Assembly (NCBI GenBank): GCA_035693105.1
Contig: DASSHC010000302.1
Span: 1 to 11,756 of the forward strand
Length of the DNA stretch: 11,756 bases
Source: DASSHC01 sp035693105
GTDB taxonomy: Bacteria > Chloroflexota > Chloroflexia > Thermomicrobiales > Thermomicrobiaceae
Direction of reading: 5' to 3'
The position numbers and the translations under genes were made by a program. This document shows, piece after piece, positions 6,935 through 11,756 of this stretch. Numbering within the stretch: the stretch's first letter is position 1; every line of letters begins with the position of its first letter. Below the pieces are notes generated by a model that was not told the DNA's origin, did not search any database, and saw only the letters and a program-made list of their open reading frames with translations.

Positions 6935-8143
6935 TCAGCGGCGCACGAATTCGAGGGGATACTTGTGCAGGTTGCGGCCACCCTCCGGGGTCACCACGTG
7001 CAGCGCGCCCAGGAAGATGCCGCGCTTCTTGTCGGGCGTGGTCGGGTTCGGCTCGATCATGATCATCATGTTCTCTTGCAGCACGAACTGGTCGCGCCCC
7101 TCGGCGGCCCCGCGCTCGCCGAGCCGCACGGCCGGGCGCATGGGCGGGTTGGGCCAGCCGTGGATGAACGAGGCCTGCGAGGTGAGCCCGGCGTCGGTGA
7201 TCGGCCGGGCAGCCTCCAGGATGTCGTCCTGGGTCGCGCCCGGGCGCAGCACCTGGCGGGCGCGCTCGAGCGACTCCGCCGCGATGTCGTAGAGCTCGCG
7301 ATACTCCGGCGTCGGCTCGCCCAGGCTGATCGGGACGATCAACTGGCCGGAGCAGCCGGCGTAGTTGGTGCTGATCTCGTTCAGCACCACGTCACCCTGC
7401 GCCAGCACCCGCTCGGTGGGCACGTGCCAGGGATAGGGCATATCGGGGTTCGCCATCGGCGTGCTGCCGAGGAGCGCGAAGTCGAGCTGCCCGCCGATCT
7501 CGTGCGCGGCGATGATCATGCGGCCGAAGAGGGTCACCTCGTCGACCCCCGGCTCGATCGCCTTGATCAGCTCCGCCATGGTGTAGTCGGTGTACTCGGC
7601 GCCCTTCTCGTAGAACTGCAGCTCCTCGGCGCTCTTGACCAGTTGCATGTCCTCGATGTCGCGCGTGACGTTGACGAACTCGACCTTGGGCAGCTCCGCC
7701 TGCCAGATCAGCCAGTGGTCCATCGGCAGGGTGATGCCGCGGGCGGAGTGCACGCCGACCAGCCCGAGCGTGCCGTTCTCCAGCCCCAGCTCCTTGACGC
7801 GCCCGGCCACCGCCTCGGCGATGCTCGGCCCGCCCCAGCGCGTGTCGGGGATGGCGGACATGCGCTGGGCCGCGATCAGATGCGGGAAGAGCGCGTTCCA
7901 GGCGGTCGGCTCGCCCCGCGCCGGGAAGAAGGCGTAGAACTGCATCGCCTCGCGCATGCCGGTCAGCCAGCGCGCGTTGGCCTGGTACATCTCCTTGTAG
8001 CCGCCATAGACGATGACGCCGTCGAGCCCCTTCTGGTGCATCAGCTTGTAGAGCAGCTCGTGCCGGCGCTTGAATTCCTGGGGTGACGCCTTGCGGTAGT
8101 GATTCTCGAGCCGGCCCATCGCCGCGTCTGGGGATGTGGACAT
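6935..8143 (-). CDS. M24-fold (creatinase/aminopeptidase P-like) protein, copy 2 of the tandem pair, altered metal site
   Basis: A 402-residue two-domain protein: an N-terminal creatinase_N-like domain (about 25-165) and a C-terminal pita-bread domain (about 172-395). Against the M24 metal site, the first Asp is Glu256 (DVVLNEIS), the second is Gln267 (YAGCSGQLIVP), His328 is kept (FIHGW), Glu364 is kept (IMIEPNP), and the last Glu is Gly379 (GIFLGALHVVT). A normal dinuclear metallopeptidase is therefore unlikely. The protein may be an amidinohydrolase-like or other hydrolase/lyase on this scaffold. It aligns end to end with the preceding gene; an ungapped block (residues 42-130 here) has 48 of 89 identical positions. 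The ATG at 8143 has an excellent AAGGAGGT ribosome site. It follows its paralogue by 51 bp and precedes the binding-protein gene by 57 bp. The fold is secure; substrate and reaction are unknown. Confidence 0.9.
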   Translation of the reverse strand: MSTSPDAAMGRLENHYRKASPQEFKRRHELLYKLMHQKGLDGVIVYGGYKEMYQANARWLTGMREAMQFYAFFPARGEPTAWNALFPHLIAAQRMSAIPDTRWGGPSIAEAVAGRVKELGLENGTLGLVGVHSARGITLPMDHWLIWQAELPKVEFVNVTRDIEDMQLVKSAEELQFYEKGAEYTDYTMAELIKAIEPGVDEVTLFGRMIIAAHEIGGQLDFALLGSTPMANPDMPYPWHVPTERVLAQGDVVLNEISTNYAGCSGQLIVPISLGEPTPEYRELYDIAAESLERARQVLRPGATQDDILEAARPITDAGLTSQASFIHGWPNPPMRPAVRLGERGAAEGRDQFVLQENMMIMIEPNPTTPDKKRGIFLGALHVVTPEGGRNLHKYPLEFVRR

Positions 8144-8167
8144 CGGCTACCTCCTTCCGCCCGCGTC

Positions 8168-8183
8168 GCGGGGTTGGCCCCGC
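8168..8183. repeat. 6-bp intercistronic hairpin between the two M24 genes
   Basis: GCGGGG (8168-8173) and CCCCGC (8178-8183) pair around a TTGG loop (CCAA on the transcribed strand). They lie between the stop of the first M24 gene and the ribosome site of the second. This could be an mRNA processing or stability element. It has no T-tract and is not a convincing terminator. Confidence 0.4.
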
Positions 8184-8194
8184 TCCGCTGCTGG

Positions 8195-9397
8195 CTAGAC
8201 GACCACGAACTCGTCGGGGAACTGTTGCAGGTTGCGGCAGCCGTCCTTCGTCACCACGCAGAGATTGCCGTAGAAGATGCCGGTGCTGAGATCCTGGCTG
8301 GTCGGGTTGGGCTCGATCATGATCAACTGGCCCTCCTCGAAGACGTGCGGGTCGAGCGGGTACGCGCGCTCGCCGCCGGGGAGGCCGATCAGCGGCGGCT
8401 GCGGCAGGTTGTCCCAGCCGTGCACCAGCGGCGCCTGGATGTTGAAGTCGCCGCGCGCCACGATCGGCCGCACGGCGTCGAGGATGTCATTGGTGGTGTT
8501 GCCGGGCTTGATGGCGCCGAAGATGGCGTAGAAGAGCTCGACGGCGATGTCGTAGAGCTTGCTCAGCGCCGGGGTCGGCTGGCCGACGGCGATCGGCCGG
8601 ATCAGCTGACCCGAGTAGCCGCGGTAGTTGGCGCAGAGCTCGTTGAGCACCAGGTCGCCTTGCTGGATCTGGCGCCGGCTGGGGACCGGGTAGGGATAGG
8701 GCATGTCGGGGTTGTCCATCGCGGTCGAGGCCAGCAGGGCGAAGTTGCTGTCGCCGCCCTGGCGCAGGGCGCTGGCGTAGACGACGGCGAAGAGCTCGTA
8801 GTCCCAGACGCCGGGGTGGATGGCCGCGACGAGATCGCGCATCACGCCGTCGGTGATCTCCGCGCCGCGCTGGATGAACTCGATCTCCTCGGGGCTCTTC
8901 TGGAAGCGGATCGTCATGAACCAGGGCGTGGCATCGACGAAGGTCGCCTGGGGGAGCAGCTCGGTGAGCGTCTCGTAGTGGCTGTGCGGGATGGTAACGG
9001 TGCGCGGGGTGTCGATGCCGACGTAGCCGATCTTGCCCCGCTCCAGGCCCAGCTCCTTGATGCGGTTGGCGACCGTCTCGGCGATGCGCGGGCCGCCCCA
9101 CTCGGTCTTGGGGAAGACCGACTGGCGCTTGGCCGGCAGCAGGTGCGGGTAGACGGCGTTGTAGAGGGACGGCTCGCCCTCGAGCGGGAAGACGATGTAG
9201 CCCTGGAAGGAGTCGCTGTAGCCGCTGGTCCAGAAGAAGTTCTGCTGGTACATGTTGCGGTAGCCGCCGTAGATGATCAGGCAGTCGAGGCCGCGCTCCT
9301 TCATCGCCGCGCGCATCAGCCGGTGGCGGCGGGCGTACTCTGCATCCGAGCAGCGGGGATAGCGGGAATCGCTCACGTACAGCTCAGCGACAGTCAT
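8195..9397 (-). CDS. M24-fold (creatinase/aminopeptidase P-like) protein, copy 1 of the tandem pair, altered metal site
   Basis: First gene of the train, 400 residues from the ATG at 9397, with the same two-domain architecture as its neighbour. The creatinase_N-like domain contains LIIYGGYRNMY (40-50) and the pita-bread domain follows from about 170. The metal-site positions change in the same way: Glu253 and Gln264 (LNELCANYRGYSGQLIRP) replace the two Asp ligands, His326 (LVHGW) and Glu361 (IEPNP) remain, and Gly377 replaces the final Glu. The shared NPDMPYP segment is at 229-235. In-frame ATGs also exist at 9424 and 9469. I chose 9397 because GAGGGAG sits six bases upstream and the resulting N-terminus matches the paralogue's length. 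AGGGTGG before 9424 makes that start a real alternative. Likely a cytoplasmic hydrolase acting on the imported solute; the exact reaction is unknown. Confidence 0.9.
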   Translation of the reverse strand: MTVAELYVSDSRYPRCSDAEYARRHRLMRAAMKERGLDCLIIYGGYRNMYQQNFFWTSGYSDSFQGYIVFPLEGEPSLYNAVYPHLLPAKRQSVFPKTEWGGPRIAETVANRIKELGLERGKIGYVGIDTPRTVTIPHSHYETLTELLPQATFVDATPWFMTIRFQKSPEEIEFIQRGAEITDGVMRDLVAAIHPGVWDYELFAVVYASALRQGGDSNFALLASTAMDNPDMPYPYPVPSRRQIQQGDLVLNELCANYRGYSGQLIRPIAVGQPTPALSKLYDIAVELFYAIFGAIKPGNTTNDILDAVRPIVARGDFNIQAPLVHGWDNLPQPPLIGLPGGERAYPLDPHVFEEGQLIMIEPNPTSQDLSTGIFYGNLCVVTKDGCRNLQQFPDEFVVV

Positions 9398-9486
9398 GCC
9401 TGCTCCCTCACTCAACGCAACCATGTCACCCAACCACCCTGAGAGCCGGAGGCTCCGCCGCGGACCCAAGCGCCGCGCTGCCTTGA

Positions 9487-9503
9487 GTTGCTCTCAGAGA
9501 AAC
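9487..9503. promoter_or_regulatory. Candidate operator palindrome downstream of the train promoter
   Basis: GTTGCTCTCAGAGAAAC is a 17-bp imperfect palindrome centred on 9495, with seven of eight pairs matching. It falls roughly at +14 to +30 of the minus-strand promoter, a place where a bound repressor would block transcription. It also lies upstream of a plus-strand TGCTATTCT extended -10. Assigning it to the IclR protein is inference. Confidence 0.35.
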
Positions 9504-9519
9504 CGTGTTACTCCACTGA

Positions 9520-9528
9520 TGCTATTCT
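9520..9528 (+). promoter_or_regulatory. Weak candidate extended -10 promoter, plus strand
   Basis: TGCTATTCT fits an extended -10 (TG-N-TATTCT), but no recognisable -35 sits 16-18 bases upstream. It overlaps the -10 of the opposing train promoter, so the two could compete. It would give the IclR gene a leader of about 190 bases. Confidence 0.25.
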
Positions 9529-9553
9529 AGGGGCGTGGACGCGAGCCTGTCAA
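9524..9553 (-). promoter_or_regulatory. Sigma-70-type promoter of the catabolic gene train
   Basis: On the minus strand, TTGACA (9553-9548), an 18-base spacer and TAGAAT (9529-9524) form a near-consensus housekeeping promoter. The -35 is perfect and the -10 matches TATAAT at five of six positions. Transcription would begin near 9517, leaving a leader of about 120 bases before the first M24 gene. Such a strong core promoter next to a divergent IclR gene fits a repressed, inducible operon. Confidence 0.65.
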
Positions 9554-9598
9554 CCGCCGGCCGCGGCGCGGGTGTACCGGAGGGCACCTTTGCCCGGG

Positions 9599-9613
9599 TT
9601 GCGCCTCGCGCAA
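9599..9613. promoter_or_regulatory. Candidate operator palindrome (box A)
   Basis: TTGCGC-CTC-GCGCAA is a perfect 6-3-6 palindrome. It overlaps the -35 and spacer of a possible regulator promoter, which would allow autorepression. Its sequence closely resembles the second box at 9671-9692. Confidence 0.4.
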
Positions 9614-9627
9614 TCAGGTTGCAGAAT
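9599..9627 (+). promoter_or_regulatory. Candidate promoter of the IclR regulator gene
   Basis: TTGCGC (9599-9604), a 17-base spacer and CAGAAT (9622-9627) fit a moderate sigma-70 promoter on the plus strand, about 97 bases upstream of the proposed GTG start. The match is partial, three of six at -35 and four of six at -10. It rests mainly on spacing and position. Confidence 0.3.
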
Positions 9628-9670
9628 GGCGGCGGAACGTCCGTCGTGTGTCGAACGGTATTGCCCCAGG

Positions 9671-9692
9671 CAGTTGCGCCTGCGTGCAACTG
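9671..9692. promoter_or_regulatory. Candidate operator palindrome (box B)
   Basis: CAGTTGC and GCAACTG are perfect 7-base inverted arms with an 8-base spacer. They lie 31 bases before the regulator's proposed start. The core TTGCGCCTGCGTGCAA differs little from box A's TTGCGCCTCGCGCAA, suggesting two sites for one protein. In RNA it could also form a leader stem close to the ribosome site. Confidence 0.4.
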
Positions 9693-9723
9693 TCCGCTCG
9701 TGGCCGGATTGGAATACTGGAGC

Positions 9724-10530
9724 GTGGGCGAGCAGAACCATCTCGAGAGTGTCGGCCGGGTCGTCAGGGTCTTGAACTGCTTCCTGGAGGAGCCGGAGCT
9801 GCGGCTGACCGACCTCAGCGAGCGGCTCGGCCTGCACAAGACCCAGGTGCTGCGCATCGTCAGCACGCTCGAAGCCGCCGGCTACCTGGCGCGCGACCCG
9901 GCCACCAAGCAGTACCGGCTGGGGCTGCAGATCTTCCGGCTGGGCATGGCGATGCGGGAGCAACTGGATCTGCGCCGGGTGGCCCACCCGGTGCTCGAGC
10001 GGCTGGGGCGCGAGACCGGCGAGACCGTGCGGCTGGTCGTGCCGGACGACGACGCGGCCGTCTGCATCGACGTCATCGTCAGCCCGCACGGGCTGCGGGT
10101 CTACGCCCAGATCGGGGCGCGCATGCCCTGGAACGCCGGCACCTCGGCCAAAGTCGTGCTGGCCTACCTGCCGCGGGAGGATCGCGAGCGCATTCTGGCG
10201 GCCGGCGGCTTCAAACAGCTCACCCCGCGCACCATTATCGACCCGGACGAGCTGCGCGCCGACGTGCTGGCGATCCGCCGGCGCGGCTACCACATCAACA
10301 TCGGCGATCTGCAGCCCGACACCCGGGGCGTGGCCGCGCCGATCTTCAACGACCGCGGCGAGTTGGTCGCCTCGATCAGCATCTCGGCGCCGGCCAGCCG
10401 CCTGCGGGAGCCGGAGGCCGACCACTACATCCAGACCGTCGTGGCGGCGGCGCGGGAGATCTCGACCCAACTCGGCTACCTCCCCGGCGCGGAGGCGCTC
10501 CTGGCCGCCGGGGGGGCCGAGCGCGAGTGA
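9724..10530 (+). CDS. IclR-family transcriptional regulator
   Basis: A 268-residue DNA-binding regulator of usual family length. The N-terminal winged helix-turn-helix (about 7-66) contains LTDLSERLGLHKTQVLRIV, with the recognition helix around 38-51. The C-terminal effector-binding domain (about 80-253) includes AGTSAKVVLAYL (138-149) and PDTRGVAAPIFND (198-210). The frame is open back to an ATG at 9535, but the GTG at 9724 is preferred because it begins just before the conserved HTH and has GGAA nine bases upstream. A GTG at 9700 is less likely. It is divergent from the catabolic train across 326 bp with palindromes. IclR proteins commonly control exactly such adjacent operons, as repressor or activator, in response to a pathway metabolite. 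The effector here is unknown. Confidence 0.93.
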   Translation: MGEQNHLESVGRVVRVLNCFLEEPELRLTDLSERLGLHKTQVLRIVSTLEAAGYLARDPATKQYRLGLQIFRLGMAMREQLDLRRVAHPVLERLGRETGETVRLVVPDDDAAVCIDVIVSPHGLRVYAQIGARMPWNAGTSAKVVLAYLPREDRERILAAGGFKQLTPRTIIDPDELRADVLAIRRRGYHINIGDLQPDTRGVAAPIFNDRGELVASISISAPASRLREPEADHYIQTVVAAAREISTQLGYLPGAEALLAAGGAERE

Positions 10531-10591
10531 CGAGCGAGCGGTCCTCGCCGGTGGGGGTGGTTCGGCGGGCGAAGATCGCAGCGCGGGTGCA

Positions 10592-10607
10592 GGGGCGCCG
10601 GCGCCCC
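10592..10607. terminator. GC palindrome between convergent genes, possible bidirectional terminator
   Basis: GGGGCGCCGGCGCCCC is a perfect 16-bp palindrome (six-bp stem with CCGG loop). It lies 62 bases after the IclR stop and 47 bases after the LysM gene stop. The convergent position fits a terminator, but no T-tract follows on either strand, so any termination would be of the GC-hairpin-only type. Confidence 0.35.
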
Positions 10608-10631
10608 GAGCGCATCGGCTGAGCGCGCCGC

Positions 10632-10658
10632 CGGCTCACCCGGCTCACCCGGCTCACC
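10632..10658. repeat. Three tandem 9-bp repeats spanning the LysM gene stop
   Basis: CGGCTCACC occurs three times head to tail. On the minus strand each unit carries TGA in the LysM reading frame, giving three in-frame stops nine bases apart. The first, at 10654-10656, ends the protein. Likely replication slippage. Confidence 0.85.
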
Positions 10659-11529
10659 CAGGGTTGGGGATGTGCAGCACCGCGCCGGGCGTGATCACGT
10701 TGGGGTCGGCGATCTGGTTGCGCTGAATGAGGGCGTCGATGCTGACGTGGAAGCGCTGGGCGATGGCGTTGAGAGTGTCGCCCGGCTGGACGGTGTAGGT
10801 GGTCTCGCGCGGCGCGGGGGTCGTTGGGGCGGCGCTGGCCGCCGGGGTAACGGGCGCCGGGACCGGCGCCGGTGTGACCGGCGCGACCGTGGCGGCGGGA
10901 GGCGGCGCGGGGGCGGGCTCGGCGGTCGCGGCGGCCGGGCTCGGCGGGGGCGCGGCGAGCGGCACGACCGGGGCCGGGGTGACAACCGCCGGCGCGGCGG
11001 TGGGGGCCTGAGTCGGCGCCGGGGTGGGCGTGGGTGTGGCTGTGGCCGGGGCGGCGAGCGCGCCCGGCTGGGCGGCCGCAGTGGCCGTGATGGCCGGCGT
11101 GGGCGCGGCGGGCGCCCCCGGCGTGGCCTCGCTGGTCAACTGCCAGAGCGTGCCGGCCACCGCCCCCAGCGCCAGGGCGGCCGAGATGGCGTAGCCGGCA
11201 ACCAGCGGGCGAAGGTGTCGTCGCCCAGCCCGGCGCCCACCCTCGCGCGGCGCGGCGGGCCAGACTGGCGGAGCGGGCGTGGCTGGCGGAGCGGGCTCCG
11301 GCGCGCGCAGCGGCAGGCGCGGGCCGGTGTAGAGCGGGCACTGGCTGAAGCCCGCCGTGAGGCAGAAGCGCTGCTGATATTCGGGCGAGATGGTGCGCCC
11401 GAGGCCGTGGGCGCAGGTGCGCTGCCCGCCGAAGCGCAACTGCGGGCAGAACATCCGCTCCTGCTCGTCCAGTTTGGGCACTGGGGTCAATTCCAGCCTC
11501 GCTCCACGGGCGACCGGGGGCAGCTTCAT
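10654..11529 (-). CDS. Membrane protein with N-terminal four-Cys module, Pro/Ala/Thr linker and C-terminal LysM domain
   Basis: 291 residues in four parts. A short N-terminal module has Cys28, Cys39, Cys56 and Cys64 (MFCPQLRFGG; TCAHG; QQRFCLTAGFSQCPLY), probably a metal-binding or disulfide knuckle. A basic stretch (99-107) precedes a single membrane helix at about 108-130. A low-complexity Pro/Ala/Thr linker (about 135-240) is next. A LysM domain (about 243-287: YTVQPGDTLNAIAQRF, then a second helix and HIPNPG) closes the protein. By the positive-inside rule the Cys module is cytoplasmic and the LysM domain extracellular, where it would bind cell-wall glycan. The ATG at 11529 has GAGG about 11 bases upstream. 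It is convergent with the IclR gene and probably unrelated to the catabolic train. I recall similar CP...CL...CP modules in Chloroflexota proteins; the function is unknown. Confidence 0.85.
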   Translation of the reverse strand: MKLPPVARGARLELTPVPKLDEQERMFCPQLRFGGQRTCAHGLGRTISPEYQQRFCLTAGFSQCPLYTGPRLPLRAPEPAPPATPAPPVWPAAPREGGRRAGRRHLRPLVAGYAISAALALGAVAGTLWQLTSEATPGAPAAPTPAITATAAAQPGALAAPATATPTPTPAPTQAPTAAPAVVTPAPVVPLAAPPPSPAAATAEPAPAPPPAATVAPVTPAPVPAPVTPAASAAPTTPAPRETTYTVQPGDTLNAIAQRFHVSIDALIQRNQIADPNVITPGAVLHIPNPG

Positions 11530-11756
11530 GCGCGCGCTACCTCGTCCATACTACCAACTACCGCGTTCCGAGCGGACATCCTACCGCAGCCCGCGCCGCG
11601 GCGGTAGGCCGCGCCCCGTGCCGGCGTCTCACCAATTGGTCCCTATCCGCCGCTGGCTCGTCCCGCCGGCCGGGTGATAGCCTCGGCGCGGGCGGCGCGA
11701 GCGGGCGCCCGGAGGGGAGCGGGCACGCCGGCATGGCGGGCAGGGCAAGCGGAGCA
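11530..11756. other. Non-coding or unassigned contig end
   Basis: No supported gene. The stretch includes a perfect 7-bp inverted repeat CTACCGC/GCGGTAG (11581-11587 and 11601-11607, 13-base spacer) and the perfect palindrome ACCAATTGGT (11631-11640). Both lie upstream of the LysM gene and could be part of its control region, but I find no convincing promoter. A possible plus-strand start near the very end is too short to judge. Confidence 0.5.

Larger units (their letters stand above)
9398..9723. promoter_or_regulatory. Divergent control region between the catabolic train and the IclR regulator
   Basis: These 326 bp contain no gene I support. They hold a near-consensus promoter for the minus-strand train, a leader of about 120 bases with a small GAGCC/GGCTC hairpin (9443-9455), candidate plus-strand promoters for the regulator, and three palindromes that may bind it. 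Frames stay open through parts of the region, but they lack family similarity or ribosome sites that would justify longer proteins. Confidence 0.75.

Noticed and set aside
2916..9442. Long plus-strand open frames (about 420-670 codons) opposite the permease, binding-protein and M24 genes
   Set aside because: They lie fully antisense to well-recognised genes. Their products are rich in Arg, His, Asp and Gly with no family motifs, which is the usual by-product of GC-rich codon third positions.
9398..9517. T-box or other riboswitch in the train's leader
   Set aside because: GGGTGG and GGGTCCGCGG stretches on the minus strand faintly recall T-box sequence, but the conserved core and an antiterminator/terminator pair are missing. 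Only a small hairpin is visible.
9535..9723. Longer IclR start at ATG 9535
   Set aside because: The added 63 residues have no similarity to IclR proteins and overlap the promoter and palindromes. The GTG at 9724 yields the standard length.
11733..11756. Start of a plus-strand gene at the window end (ATG at 11733 after GGAGGGGAG)
   Set aside because: Only eight codons are visible and the spacing of about 13 bases is long, so there is not enough to call a gene.
1..11756. CRISPR arrays, tRNA or rRNA genes, transposases, toxin-antitoxin or phage-defence modules
   Set aside because: I looked for direct repeats with regular spacing, cloverleaf-like segments and recognisable mobile-element or defence proteins and saw none.

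Overview
The window is high-GC DNA (about two thirds G+C by eye). It looks like one end of an Illumina-assembled contig from a Chloroflexota-like bacterium, perhaps Thermomicrobia or a relative. That guess rests on the codon style, the Tat-type lipoprotein signal on the solute-binding protein, the LysM/Cys-cluster membrane protein and the intergenic hairpin repeat style. It is an inference, because no rRNA or marker gene is present. Bases 1-13 match the 3' end of Illumina sequencing adapters and are not genomic.

Layout. From about 9517 down to 14 runs one long minus-strand gene train, read right to left: two tandem M24 (creatinase/Xaa-Pro peptidase fold) paralogues, a family-5 solute-binding lipoprotein, DppB-type and DppC-type permeases, an isochorismatase-like cysteine hydrolase, a FrsA/2,6-dihydroxypseudooxynicotine-hydrolase-like alpha/beta hydrolase, and an ACMSD-type amidohydrolase cut by the contig edge. 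Gaps are 13-72 bp, except for 243 bp before the alpha/beta hydrolase, which hold nested inverted repeats. Facing away from the train is an IclR-family regulator on the plus strand. The 326-bp divergent region between them carries a near-consensus promoter for the train (TTGACA-18-TAGAAT) and several palindromes that could be IclR operators.

Beyond the regulator, convergent to it, is an unrelated minus-strand gene. It encodes a single-pass membrane protein with a four-cysteine N-terminal module, a long Pro/Ala/Thr linker and a C-terminal LysM domain. The last 227 bases show no gene I can support.

How the genes may work together. The train reads as an inducible uptake-and-hydrolysis pathway. 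The ABC transporter imports a peptide-like or other small solute, and five cytoplasmic enzymes then act, probably on C-N and C-C bonds. No redox enzymes and no transporter ATPases (DppD/DppF) are visible; the ATPases may lie past the contig edge or elsewhere. The most unusual element is the M24 pair. Both copies have lost the same canonical metal ligands while keeping others, which suggests a changed chemistry kept through duplication. The substrate cannot be read from sequence alone. A nitrogen-containing compound (guanidino, carbamoyl, N-heterocycle or amide) is my best guess, from the mixture of creatinase-fold, N-carbamoylsarcosine-amidase-fold and DHPON-hydrolase-like enzymes.
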